Assembly: GCA_963821735.1 (NCBI GenBank)
Contig: CAWGFK010000038.1
Span: forward strand, 27,218 to 91,217
Source: Laspinema sp963821735
GTDB taxonomy: Bacteria > Cyanobacteriota > Cyanobacteriia > Cyanobacteriales > Laspinemataceae
Direction: 5' to 3'
DNA: 64,000 nt
The position numbers were made by a program, and so were the translations under genes. Below are positions 1 through 8,362 of the stretch, one piece after another (positions within the stretch are counted from its first letter, which is position 1; every line of letters begins with the position of its first letter). A model generated the notes under the pieces. That model was not told the origin of the DNA. It did no database searches and saw only the letters and a program-made list of their open reading frames with translations.

Positions 1-639
1 TCGGAACTGCGACAAGCGGGAATCAATTGTTTTTGTGCCACTTTAGAGGAAATTAAGCAAGTGCGGGTGTTTCGCATCAGTCATTTTGAAGCAATTTCGC
101 CCCAGGCGGTGGTGATTTGCAAAGACGAGGGCGATCGCGTGGGTCAAATCGCCTTTAATTGGTCCGAAGTCAGCCAACAAGTTGAAGGCAACCTCCCCAT
201 ATTCAAACAAGTTGCCGTGGAAAACCATCGCCGCACCGAAGTCACTTATAAACAAGAAATGCACGAATATGTCGGCATGAAAGACTTGCACATACCCGGG
301 AGAGGCTGCATCCTGCGTCTGTGCGAAGAACATTATCAATTTGATAAAGGATATGCCTTCATTCCCGGACAAGACAACTCGGGGAAAAAGCAAAAATACA
401 GCATTGACAGCATGAGTATGCACTTAAAATGGCAAACCCTGATTAAAGTCCTCAAACAAAACCTGTCAGAAGTTTCCACCTGGACCGACTTTACCCCCTT
501 CGCCGAAACCACCCTTGCCGAAGCGGATATGCTAGAGCGCATCCCCTCTCACATTCATCTGTTCAGAGTGCAACCGAGTCCCTGGGACCCGGCTTTTCAC
601 TTGTATAGTAGCCTAGTTTTTCTCAAGCCCTATTTGTAA
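1..639 (+). CDS. Hypothetical protein, 5' end outside window
   Basis: An open frame runs from the first base of the window to a TAA at 637-639, so at least 212 residues are encoded and the start lies upstream. A GTG at 61 is a possible internal start, but the frame is open before it and the residues there look equally protein-like. I do not recognise the family. The visible part has no membrane segment and no obvious catalytic motif; it is rich in charged residues and contains short Cys and His clusters (around GRGCILRLCEEH). It is followed by a perfect inverted repeat that may end its transcript. Confidence that it is a real gene is moderate and rests on length, codon use and the downstream hairpin. 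Confidence 0.6.
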   Translation, partial: SELRQAGINCFCATLEEIKQVRVFRISHFEAISPQAVVICKDEGDRVGQIAFNWSEVSQQVEGNLPIFKQVAVENHRRTEVTYKQEMHEYVGMKDLHIPGRGCILRLCEEHYQFDKGYAFIPGQDNSGKKQKYSIDSMSMHLKWQTLIKVLKQNLSEVSTWTDFTPFAETTLAEADMLERIPSHIHLFRVQPSPWDPAFHLYSSLVFLKPYL

Positions 640-676
640 GGGAAGGAGAGATTTAAAGCATTTCCCACAGTTTTGT

Positions 677-733
677 GGAGTGCGAGCATCTTGCTCGCTA
701 TTGTGTCCCAAGCGAGCAAGATGCTCGCACTCC
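677..733. repeat. Perfect 23-bp inverted repeat (hairpin)
   Basis: Left arm 677-699 and right arm 711-733 are exact reverse complements around an 11-nt loop. The core alternates GAGCATCTTGCTC-like words. It lies 38 bases after the stop of the preceding gene and could act as a terminator, although no clear T-run follows. The form also fits a dispersed palindromic repeat. Confidence 0.8.
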
Positions 734-872
734 TTTAAGAAGATGCTCCTTAGAATCATCCAGATGCCGAACAGGTTAAAACCGGGGTGACCCGATGACT
801 GGGTGGCACAACCTCATGAATCGGATTATGATAGTAGAGTAATTAATCAACCCTACTTCGGCAGGAATCATC

Positions 873-1622
873 ATGTTAGCCACCACCCCCACTTACCGGA
901 TCACCTGGGAAAAGTTGCCCGATGATTTTGTGCTGCCTGATGACCCAGTGGATAATATTAATCAACCGATTCTTGCGGCTGCCTTAACCGAAATCCTACG
1001 GTTTGCGGGAAAACTCCCGGAAACGGCCCTCACCACCACCAACTACGGCATTTGTGCCACCCTTAATGGCAAATTCGTCGTCAAAGCACCCGATTGGGCT
1101 TACATTCCCCATATTACAGTTAAACGCTCGGAAGTCGAGCGGAGTTATACCCCCCGACTACAAGGAGAAATTCCCGCCCTTGTTCTAGAGTTTTTATCAG
1201 AAACTGAAGGGGGAGAATATTCCATTAAAGAAACCTATCCCCCAGGGAAATTATTCTACTACGAGCAGATTTTGCAAGTTCCCAGCTATGGCATTTTTGA
1301 CCTAGAAACGGGGACATTAGAACTGTATCGTTTAGGGGAAAACAAGCGCTATAAACTAGAATCTGCAAATGAAGAAGGCCGGTTTTGGCTACCCGAAATG
1401 CAGCTATTCTTGGGAGTATGGCAAGGACAACTAGACAATCGGTCGGGATACTGGTTACGCTGGTGGGATGAAGATGGGAATTTACTCTTATGGGGTACAG
1501 AACGGGTCGAACAGGAACAGCAACGGGCTGAACAGGAACGCCAACGGGCTGAACAGGAACAGCAACGGGCTGAACGATTAGCGGCTCAACTTCGTGCTGC
1601 GGGAATTGACCCGGAGGAATGA
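873..1622 (+). CDS. Uma2 family (DUF820) putative endonuclease
   Basis: Predicted 249-residue member of the Uma2/DUF820 family, a PD-(D/E)XK-nuclease-like fold greatly expanded in cyanobacteria; its physiological role is not established. The nuclease-like core occupies about residues 30-190, with the expected acidic positions in a KAPDWAYIP segment and in ALVLEFLSE. The C-terminus, about residues 205-245, is a repetitive coiled coil of EQERQRA heptads, a common appendage in this family. The ATG at 873 is chosen because it opens the frame with a family-like N-terminus. It is a lone gene pointing toward the NACHT locus, which is on the other strand. The family call is from protein similarity; nuclease activity is inference. 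Confidence 0.85.
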   Translation: MLATTPTYRITWEKLPDDFVLPDDPVDNINQPILAAALTEILRFAGKLPETALTTTNYGICATLNGKFVVKAPDWAYIPHITVKRSEVERSYTPRLQGEIPALVLEFLSETEGGEYSIKETYPPGKLFYYEQILQVPSYGIFDLETGTLELYRLGENKRYKLESANEEGRFWLPEMQLFLGVWQGQLDNRSGYWLRWWDEDGNLLLWGTERVEQEQQRAEQERQRAEQEQQRAERLAAQLRAAGIDPEE

Positions 1623-1719
1623 CCTATTCAGAGTTGTGAAAGCGCAACAACGGGCTGAAATTGTCACAAGACCCGCAATTTTTTCCAGAATGGAGCGAAC
1701 CTTAATAATCCGAAAACTA

Positions 1720-2553
1720 TCAATTTTTTATCCAATTGACCAGTTCTGCCAGCCAATTCCCTTGATTCGGGGAAAACGTTTGCAACCCACTGACTCGCGC
1801 CTCAGTCACCACGCAAATCGCCCCATCAAATTTGCTTAAATCCGTGAGAAATCTCTCACTAAATCCTGACAGTTCCGGTGCTGTTAGAGTTTCGTAAAAC
1901 ACTAAAACAATCGCCTGTTCCGATTCTAACGTCAATTCATCCCAATAGGATTGCAATTCCGCCATTGTTTTCGGTGTGCCATCTGCACTTTTGGGACAGT
2001 TAGCGCGGCGCATTTCATTGTAGATTTTAGCAGCAGGATTATCTTTATTGATAAACTTGCTGCCATCGATGCAGATTAATTGGAGGGATGAAGACAATCC
2101 CATTTCTTCCAATTTGGCATGGAGGCGCTGGGGTAAATTGGAGACGGGTTCTGGTTCTACTTCATCCTCCTCACCATGCCAAGCGCGATAAAATTCAGGA
2201 TAGGGCAGGTTTTGGGCGCAATGCCAGATAACTCGGAAGGATTTCTCGAAGCGCTCAAAGTCATTTTTATAAGTCTCTTCGGATAAGCAATCCTTCAAGG
2301 CAGTCACGACAAACGGCATTTGTTCTTCTGTCGTCAAAATATTAATCAAACTTGATTCCGCTTTCCGGTAGGTATCTTCAAATTCAGAGTTGGTGATTAA
2401 ATTGATTAATTCTGCGATTGCCTGTGGATTGCCCGGGTCAATTTTACCCAAAATTTCTGCTGTTTTCCACCGGGTCAATTTATCTTCAGAGTTAGCAATT
2501 AAATTAACTAATTCTGCAATTGCCTGTGGATTGCCCGGGTCAATTTTACCCAA
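1720..2553 (-). CDS. HEAT-repeat/alpha-beta C-terminal part of NACHT locus
   Basis: This frame encodes two more HEAT-like units (IDPGNPQAIAEL type), then a helical linker and an alpha/beta domain from about residue 125 to 277 that contains LQLICIDGSKF and QAIVLVFYETL strands. Cyanobacterial NACHT-HEAT proteins typically end in such an alpha/beta domain, so this is best read as the 3' end of the broken gene that begins near 5957 rather than a free-standing gene. Its apparent start lies inside a repeat unit. It is separated from the upstream frame by an extra base near 2560-2570. If translated alone it would lack any ATPase domain. Confidence 0.7.
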   Translation of the reverse strand: MGKIDPGNPQAIAELVNLIANSEDKLTRWKTAEILGKIDPGNPQAIAELINLITNSEFEDTYRKAESSLINILTTEEQMPFVVTALKDCLSEETYKNDFERFEKSFRVIWHCAQNLPYPEFYRAWHGEEDEVEPEPVSNLPQRLHAKLEEMGLSSSLQLICIDGSKFINKDNPAAKIYNEMRRANCPKSADGTPKTMAELQSYWDELTLESEQAIVLVFYETLTAPELSGFSERFLTDLSKFDGAICVVTEARVSGLQTFSPNQGNWLAELVNWIKN

Positions 2554-3860
2554 AATTTCTGCCGCTGAGCATCCGGATCTCTTCAGATTCAGACTCAGCT
2601 ATTAATTTGACTAACGCCGCGATTTGCTGTGGATTGCCGGGGTCAATTCCCCCCAAAGTTCTTGCCGCTTGCCACCGGGTGTATTCAGATTCAGAGTTAG
2701 CGATTAAATTGACTAATTCTGCGATTGCCTGTGGATTGCCCGGGCCAATTTTCCACACACTATATGCCGCTTCCCCCCGGCTATATTCAGATTCAGAGTT
2801 AGCGATTAAATTGACTAATTCTGCGATTGCCTGTGGATTGCCCGGGTCAATTTCCCCCAAAGTTCTTGCCGCTCACAACCGGATATATTCAGATTTAGAG
2901 TTGGCGATTAAATGGACTAACGCCGCGATTTGCTGTGGATTGCCGGGGTCAATTTCCTCCAAAGTTCTTGCCGCTTGCCACCGGGTATATTCAGATTCAG
3001 AGTTAGCGATTAAATTAACTAATTCTGCGATTAACTGTGGATTGCCCGGGCCAATTTCCCCCAGCGTTTCTGCCGCTAGTATCCGGAGATCTTCAGATTC
3101 AGAGTTAGCGATTAAATTGACTAATTCTGCGATTGCCTGTAGATTGCCGGGGTCAATTTCCTCCAAAGTTCTTGCCGCTAGCCATCCGGATATCTTCAGA
3201 TTCAGACTCGGCGATTAATTTGACTAATTCTGCGATTGCGTGCGGATTGCCTGCGCCAATTTCCCCTAAACTATATGCCGCTTCCCACCGGGTATCTTCA
3301 GATTCAGACTCGGCGATTAAATGTACTAATTCTGCGATTGCGTGCGGATTGCCCGCGCCAATTTCCCCCAACATTTCTGCCGCTAGTACCCGGATATCTT
3401 CGGATTCAGACTTGGCGATTAAATGGACTAACTCTGCGATTGCCTGTGGATTGCCCGGGTCAATTTTTTTACCCAAACTTTCTGCCGCTATTATCCGGAT
3501 ATCTTCAGATTCAGACTCGGTGATTAATTTGACTAATTCTGCGATTGCCTGTGAATTGCCCGCGCCAATTTCCCCCAACATTTCTGCCGCTAGTATCCGG
3601 ATATCTTCAGATTCAGACTCGGCGATTAATTTGATTAATTCTGCGATTGCTTGTGGATTGCCCGGGTCAATTTCCCCCAAAGTTCTTGCCGCTTCCCACC
3701 GGGTATCTTCAGATTCAGACTCGGCGATTAATTTGACTAATTCTGCGATTGCCTGTGGATTGCCCGGGTCAATTCTACTCAAACTTTCTGCCGTTAGCAT
3801 CCGGATCTCTTCAGATTCAGACTCAGCTATTAATTTGACTAACGCCGCGATCGCCTTGGT
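2400..3860 (-). repeat. 102-bp tandem array encoding HEAT-like repeats
   Basis: About 14 copies of a 102-bp unit (34 residues). The landmark GGATTGCC recurs at 2426, 2528, 2631, 2733, 2835, 2937, 3039, 3141 (variant), 3244, 3346, 3448, 3553 (variant), 3655 and 3757. Spacing is exactly 102 except for two 103-bp steps, which carry the frameshifts, and one 105-bp step, which adds a codon. Each unit encodes IDPGNPQAIAELV..IAESESED.R..AA..L, two antiparallel helices of a HEAT solenoid. High unit-to-unit identity suggests recent expansion or gene conversion. Confidence 0.93.
2546..3166 (-). pseudogene. Middle part of NACHT-HEAT gene, interrupted
   Basis: Two stretches (3166-2873 and 2860-2546) each encode about three HEAT units and lie in the same frame, separated only by a TGA at 2873-2875, where sister units have a sense codon (CAA or similar) before the Ala-Ala pair. 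At both outer ends a single extra base shifts the frame: near 3180 relative to the NACHT frame and near 2565 relative to the C-terminal frame. The stretch is therefore continuous coding sequence broken by point lesions, not separate genes. Read-through of repeat identity is unmistakable. Confidence 0.85.
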
Positions 3861-5468
3861 GCGTTCTATTTCTCGCAGAACAGTTCTCGCGTCTGATTTT
3901 ATCGAATCGAGAAAAGTCTGCCACGCTTGTTTGTCCTCATTAAAATAACCAAACACCCACTTCACGGTTTGGGTAGCGATTTCATCAGCCCGATCGCATT
4001 TCTTAAACTCAGCTATTCCAGCAGCAGCAAGAAAATAGGCGCGATATTCATAAAACCCCTGATCGCAGTCGTTTCGGTTTTCCCATTCTCCGCATCCATC
4101 GTCAAACTCGACCAACCTCTCGATAAACGCCTCTTTCCTTTCCGTCGGTACATCTTTGCGCCCCAACCACAGTAAAATTGTTTGTTTCCACAGGGGGTCA
4201 AAGATGCGATAGCGCTTGCCGTGAACCGGGCGATTGATATGATTGCTGGGCAAGAAAAAATCCCACTCCTCAAGGCTTAACGCCGCGAAATATTCCTGAA
4301 ACGTGGCGTGATAAAAAGCGTAAACCTTTTCTGTATCGTCTTCTGCTGCGACTCCCACCTGATTTAACCAACCCAGTTGCAGCGCTAAGGCAAACAGAGA
4401 CTGATCAACATCACAATCCCCCAGTACCTCGGTAACCAACTGATGCCGCAGGCGAAATGGAGAGACGGCATCATCTATTCCTCGCCGCGCCAACTCTCCT
4501 AATGCGTGGTTAAGTTGCTGACGCTGCGGTTCCGTGGTGGGGAAATAGTTCTGTTTCCACTGATAAATTTTCCCCACAAATCGTTTGTAGAGTGCTGCCT
4601 GAGTTTCCGGCAACCCTTCGGAGGTTTGCCAAGTGCTGCACAGTAGGGTCAACCGCAGGGGATTTTTCACCAAATCCTGTAGGCGCTGATATTCCGCTTT
4701 GGCTAATTCCTGGCGCAGGGCTTTCCCTTTCGTGGCATCGCTGCGTTCAAACCACTTGCCGATAAACGCTTCAACCTGGGTGGGATACTTAAAATTCAGC
4801 ATCCGATAAGTCTCGAACGCTTCCAAAGTATTGAGATTCGCTTCCCAGACATTAACCCGACAAGTTAGAACCACCCGCGCTGAGGCAATCCAGCCTTTCA
4901 GTTGGGTGGCGATTTGCTGGAGTGGCAATCCTGCGGTGGCCCTTTCCGTCGCCATCTCATCCACCCCATCCAGCAGCAACCACACCCGCCCTTGTTCCAG
5001 TTGCGCCAGAAAGTCTTCTCGCACCTGTTCACTCAGGCGCGGTGAGGGAATCCCTTGTTTTAGCCAACTTTCCAGCAAATAGTCGCCGAGTTCCCGTCCC
5101 TGCAAGTCCGCTAAGGAAATCCAAATCGGCAAATCTGAGCGTTCCTCTAAAATCCAAAAAGCGATTTTTTGCAGCAGGGTGGTTTTTCCGGCACCCGGTT
5201 CGCCGATGATGGCAATCTGCCGCCCTTTGGTTTTGCCTTCCCCTTTGCCGAGGATATCTTGCAAAAACTGATCATGTTCAAAGCGCTGTTTTTCTTCATA
5301 TCCCGTGGGTTCGTAGAGTTGCGAACCGTCTTCGGCGCGAGTCTCCCCCGGGCGTTTGTCGCGCTGGCGTCGTTCCACCAGCGCCAGGGGAACATGAATG
5401 TCATCGAGGTTAAAGTTGATATCCTCGTTAGCAGTGAGCAGGTTGCTGCTGAGTCTACCGTTGAGCAT
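3153..5468 (-). CDS. NACHT-domain NTPase with HEAT repeats (broken)
   Basis: Encodes 771 residues of an NLR-like STAND NTPase. The NACHT module has a Walker A motif GEPGAGKTT (about residues 89-97) and a Walker B VWLLLDGVDEM about 75 residues later, followed by a winged-helix/helical region and a HEAT solenoid from about residue 545. Such proteins are known in bacteria as phage-sensing defence ATPases (bNACHT/NLR-related) or regulators. The frame ends with RMASGKNFGGN, where an extra base shifts out of the repeat. Sequence upstream of the ATG at 5468 is in frame and still family-like (DWREVCET) back to a TGA at 5535, so the ATG is probably not the original start. The next frame upstream, in the same phase, holds a small accessory domain. 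Confidence 0.85.
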   Translation of the reverse strand: MLNGRLSSNLLTANEDINFNLDDIHVPLALVERRQRDKRPGETRAEDGSQLYEPTGYEEKQRFEHDQFLQDILGKGEGKTKGRQIAIIGEPGAGKTTLLQKIAFWILEERSDLPIWISLADLQGRELGDYLLESWLKQGIPSPRLSEQVREDFLAQLEQGRVWLLLDGVDEMATERATAGLPLQQIATQLKGWIASARVVLTCRVNVWEANLNTLEAFETYRMLNFKYPTQVEAFIGKWFERSDATKGKALRQELAKAEYQRLQDLVKNPLRLTLLCSTWQTSEGLPETQAALYKRFVGKIYQWKQNYFPTTEPQRQQLNHALGELARRGIDDAVSPFRLRHQLVTEVLGDCDVDQSLFALALQLGWLNQVGVAAEDDTEKVYAFYHATFQEYFAALSLEEWDFFLPSNHINRPVHGKRYRIFDPLWKQTILLWLGRKDVPTERKEAFIERLVEFDDGCGEWENRNDCDQGFYEYRAYFLAAAGIAEFKKCDRADEIATQTVKWVFGYFNEDKQAWQTFLDSIKSDARTVLREIERTKAIAALVKLIAESESEEIRMLTAESLSRIDPGNPQAIAELVKLIAESESEDTRWEAARTLGEIDPGNPQAIAELIKLIAESESEDIRILAAEMLGEIGAGNSQAIAELVKLITESESEDIRIIAAESLGKKIDPGNPQAIAELVHLIAKSESEDIRVLAAEMLGEIGAGNPHAIAELVHLIAESESEDTRWEAAYSLGEIGAGNPHAIAELVKLIAESESEDIRMASGKNFGGN

Positions 5469-5534
5469 CGTTTCGCAGACTTCGCGCCAGTCGGGGGGAG
5501 TTGACTTAACCGGATCCCGTTCCGGCGAATGGAG

Positions 5535-5957
5535 TCAGAAGTTTTGGGTTAATTCCTGTTTGTAGATAATCCCTTGATTTACAAATCCAATTTTTTCTGC
5601 CAGCTTTACCAAATTCTGAATGGTTGGCTGTTGAGATTTAAGAGCCTCTCGAATTTTTGCGACCTCATCAGCCAGTTGTGGATCCGCCTGGGCTTGTGTT
5701 GCAACTTCCTGGACTGCTTCACGAATTTCTGGATCTGCCTGTGCGGCAGCTTCCAGTTCCAGGACTGCTTCACCATAGTCTAATGGGGTTAGGTTAGCCT
5801 TTTTCAGATCAGCAGCTAGTTTCGGCAGTTTGGCTTGGATCCGTTTCCATAGATTACCACCTTTCTCCAGGAGATCTTCTCCTACCTTTCCAAGCGCTCC
5901 TTGAGCAATTGGAGTTAGTACCAAAATCGCGATCGCTGTCAGTTCTACTGGTTCCAT
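5535..5957 (-). CDS. Small helical accessory domain upstream of NACHT
   Basis: 140 residues, mostly helical, with two near-repeats of AAAQADPEIREAV / TQAQADPQLADEV followed by KLAEKIGFVNQGIIY. This resembles the N-terminal accessory (effector-associated-like) domains found before NACHT, CHAT or TIR modules in cyanobacteria, which can occur as free small proteins or fused. Here the TGA at 5535-5537 is the only thing separating it from the NACHT coding sequence: both are in one phase, and 22 sense codons lie between the TGA and the NACHT ATG. It may be a separate cistron or the first domain of one gene with a nonsense mutation. A hydrophobic N-terminus (ELTAIAILVLTPIAQGAL) may be membrane- or oligomer-related. 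Confidence 0.65.
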   Translation of the reverse strand: MEPVELTAIAILVLTPIAQGALGKVGEDLLEKGGNLWKRIQAKLPKLAADLKKANLTPLDYGEAVLELEAAAQADPEIREAVQEVATQAQADPQLADEVAKIREALKSQQPTIQNLVKLAEKIGFVNQGIIYKQELTQNF

Positions 5958-6291
5958 TGGTTTATCTGTAATGATTGCAGGACATTAGAAGTATTTTCCG
6001 ATTTTACTATGATCTGGGCAGATTTGAAGTATCACATCTGTTGCTTCATCTGCCGGTTTACCTCCAGCATTTCAGTTGCAATGGCTGTTGCTGCTGTTGG
6101 TGCATCTGGTGGGGTTGTGGTTTGTGCGGAAAAAATAGGCGGTAAAGGGGGCATCGGATGAGGATGAATGCGATCGCCTCCTGATACTTCGATTGAATCC
6201 TGATGATTTCCCGCCTAAATGTCGGTGTTTAAACCGGGTTTCTCGGGTTGGTTGCGGCTATCCTGTTTTTGAACGGGCGATCGCCTTGCCA
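5958..6291. other. Spacer without recognised gene
   Basis: 334 bases between the NACHT locus and the next minus-strand gene. It contains one or two GCGATCGC-type words and a GAAACCGGG-like fragment near 6233-6245, but no open frame, hairpin or RNA gene I can support. The promoter of the NACHT locus presumably lies here. Confidence 0.5.
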
Positions 6292-6840
6292 TTACCCTGC
6301 CGAAACCAGTCTCGTTAATTCTTCTTCTGTGAATTCTTCCTCGGATACTGATGCTGTTTGAGAAGCGATTAATCGGACTAGGATGAGTGCAATCTGGCGA
6401 AACATACGCGGCGATGAACCCACGGGACTATGTGCGGCACAGTTGCACAATAGTATCCCAGATCCGAGAATTTCCCCCGCGTCACCTATCCCATTAAATA
6501 CGCTGTCTGCATACTCAACTGGCAAACCCCTGTAAACTGTATCAAGGTTAGAGGCAAGTGACCCAGGCATTTCTATTTCGGTATTTTCTGATACTGCCAC
6601 CTTGACGATAAGTTCTCCTGAGTCAGTGGGCAAAAATTCACCCCCTAACAGTCCATAAAGAGCGCGTCCGGCTGAGGGTACGAGCATTTCAATAGCTCCC
6701 TGTTGTCGATGAGTTAAGGTAGAGGTTCTCCCGGGTAAAGAGCGCTCTAAATATTCATGCTCGGGATTAATTAAATTGGGTAACTCTCCTAGCCAAATTT
6801 TGGCTTTTCGATGACGATTTAGATTTAGTGTAGTTATCAT
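6292..6840 (-). CDS. Hypothetical protein (possible immunity protein)
   Basis: 182 residues, no family recognised. The middle contains a Gly-rich stretch (GIGDAGEILGSGILLCNCAA) and the end is helical and acidic (SVSEEEFTEEEL). It starts 2 bases after the stop codon of the upstream gene 6842-7228, so the two are almost certainly co-transcribed and translationally coupled. Because the upstream gene looks like the tail of a polymorphic toxin, this one could be its immunity partner; that is inference from position only. No signal peptide or transmembrane helix is apparent. Confidence 0.6.
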   Translation of the reverse strand: MITTLNLNRHRKAKIWLGELPNLINPEHEYLERSLPGRTSTLTHRQQGAIEMLVPSAGRALYGLLGGEFLPTDSGELIVKVAVSENTEIEMPGSLASNLDTVYRGLPVEYADSVFNGIGDAGEILGSGILLCNCAAHSPVGSSPRMFRQIALILVRLIASQTASVSEEEFTEEELTRLVSAG

Positions 6841-6841
6841 T

Positions 6842-7228
6842 TTATTTTTCTATCCTCCACGCATTCAACCAGTTTTTATTGAATTCATCGGGAAATTGTT
6901 GGATTACTTCGGGATGATACAGACTGAAAGGTGATACTCTATAAAATTGTAAAGCGGTTGTATGGGCTTCCTCGTAGGATAGACCATTGGTCATGAGTTC
7001 TGCTTCTTTTAATTCATGGTAGTAAAAGCTCAAATCAGCCCCAGAAATTTGCCGTCCCTCTATCAAGGCAGTGTTCAACCGATTCAGCATGGCCCCGTTC
7101 TGGGGAAATTCCCCGGGGAATTCCTCAAACTGTGCGAGATGCTGCTCTACAATTGTAAGTTTTTCAGGCTCAACGAAGTCTGTTAGACCAGCAAGATTCC
7201 CCAGGAGATTATCTGGACCATTACTCAA
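6842..7228 (-). CDS. Hypothetical, resembles polymorphic-toxin tail
   Basis: 128 residues. The C-terminal half (GLSYEEAHTTALQFY...SLYHPEVIQQF) resembles the last domain of some large secreted polymorphic toxins, from memory of the SYEEAH...LYHPEVI pattern; I cannot name the family with certainty. The protein is far too short to be a full secreted toxin and has no signal peptide, so it may be an orphan C-terminal cassette left after recombination at a toxin locus. It is followed immediately by a hypothetical gene (6292-6840) in the same operon. Start ATG at 7228. Confidence 0.55.
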   Translation of the reverse strand: MSNGPDNLLGNLAGLTDFVEPEKLTIVEQHLAQFEEFPGEFPQNGAMLNRLNTALIEGRQISGADLSFYYHELKEAELMTNGLSYEEAHTTALQFYRVSPFSLYHPEVIQQFPDEFNKNWLNAWRIEK

Positions 7229-7356
7229 GACTCACTCCTATTTTAATCATTTTCCCCGATAAGAACTTGGTCCCGATCGCCCAGGATTCTATCAAGATCC
7301 CTCACGCTGTTGAGGCACTTCCGCTTCTGGCAATTGGCCGATCGCCTCTTTCCCCG

Positions 7357-7801
7357 CTAGACTAACAAGGCATCCAGTTTGTACCGACTTTCATATTCGG
7401 CGCGAAGTTCATCGCGATACCAATCGGCTAATGTCACAAATTTAGACAATTCTTGATAGCTGTCACTGAGGGTAACGTAGCGCCCATCGGTTAACCGAAC
7501 TGCACTCAGTCCAGTTCCGATATGAAACAGGAGATACTCCTGCGCCATACCTTGAGCATGGTGCAACTCATTCACACTATCAATATCATCTCCCAAATTG
7601 GCGATCGCCAAACGGACTCAAAATTGTTTCTGACTCGAACAACTCTCCACCCCCAGTCATTTCCCAGAGTTCGATTAAGTCATTGGGGAGTTTCAAGTTC
7701 CGTTTTTCTAGCCAAGTCTGTAAGCGGTTGGCGGCGATCGGACCATTCCATACAAAAAGTTGCGGGTGATGGGCTGAATCTTCGATTAGGATATGATTCA
7801 T
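7357..7801 (-). pseudogene. SMI1/KNR4-type immunity protein, frameshifted
   Basis: Two overlapping frames together make one SMI1/KNR4-like (SUKH) protein. The first (start 7801) holds the family's LPNDLIELWEMTGGGELF segment; the second contains the C-terminal part with AVRLTDGRYVTL and YRDELRAEYESRY. The frame changes at about 7601-7612, exactly over a GGCGATCGCC site. SUKH proteins commonly neutralise polymorphic toxins. Its ATG overlaps the TGA of the upstream gene (ATGA at 7798-7801), so it is the natural partner of that toxin-like gene. A one-base deletion, real or artefactual, explains the break. Confidence 0.75.
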
Positions 7802-8112
7802 TGGCTTGCTAGTGACTCCTCTAAAAATGTTATAAATTTGTAGGTATTTTTCTCAAATCGGACTCCCTGACCTAGGGCGTTATAAATGTCGATAACTTTA
7901 TCGCCCATAAACTGTCGGTGGGGGTTGGCGAGGATATTTTGAATTAATACTTCGGCGTTTTCTTGGGTAGCAGAAATTCCTTCAAAGGCGGAAATGTATC
8001 CCCCTGAGAGGGCGTGTCCCCGTTTTTTGGCGATCGCTCTTGCACCTTCTGTTGTCTCTCCCCGAACTCGCCTCGAACTTTGTACAACATTTTCAATTTC
8101 TGTTTCTGTCAA
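7798..8112 (-). CDS. Possible RNase-like toxin C-terminal cassette
   Basis: 104 residues beginning at a TTG; an in-frame TAA occurs 8 codons upstream and no good ATG is present, so it looks like a fragment whose translation start is uncertain. The body (KRGHALSGGYISAF, then IQNILANPHRQF, then KNTYKFITFLEE) has the His-containing, small alpha/beta look of BECR/CdiA-type RNase toxin tails, but I cannot assign a family. Its stop overlaps the start of an SMI1/KNR4 immunity gene, the classic order of toxin tail followed by immunity gene. Possibly an orphan cassette of a polymorphic toxin system. Confidence 0.5.
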   Translation of the reverse strand: MTETEIENVVQSSRRVRGETTEGARAIAKKRGHALSGGYISAFEGISATQENAEVLIQNILANPHRQFMGDKVIDIYNALGQGVRFEKNTYKFITFLEESLASQ

Positions 8113-8362
8113 TGCCCCTGGGGTTTGGATTGATTATTTTTTATTATAATCAACCATAGGGCAACCCCTGAAGGGGTTACTACAAACGTTAAATCATCAC
8201 AAGCCCTTGACAAAACTGGGATTTTATGGTATATCTCCGAGATATGATGCCCGAGTCCTGAAATTCTCTGAAACCGTGGTGGTTTCCTGGAATTTTTGCC
8301 AGTTACACTGAAATAAGCTGTAAGGTCCATGAAAACCCTTAGTCTTGTTGGAAGGTGGTACT

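Noticed and set aside
2400..3860. CRISPR-like regular repeats
   Set aside because: The 102-bp units are near-identical along their entire length, with no unique spacers, and translate as HEAT repeats in frame with a NACHT ATPase.
2390..3948. Long plus-strand open frames opposite the HEAT array
   Set aside because: They are antisense shadows of the 102-bp repeat, with low-complexity translation and no start signals.
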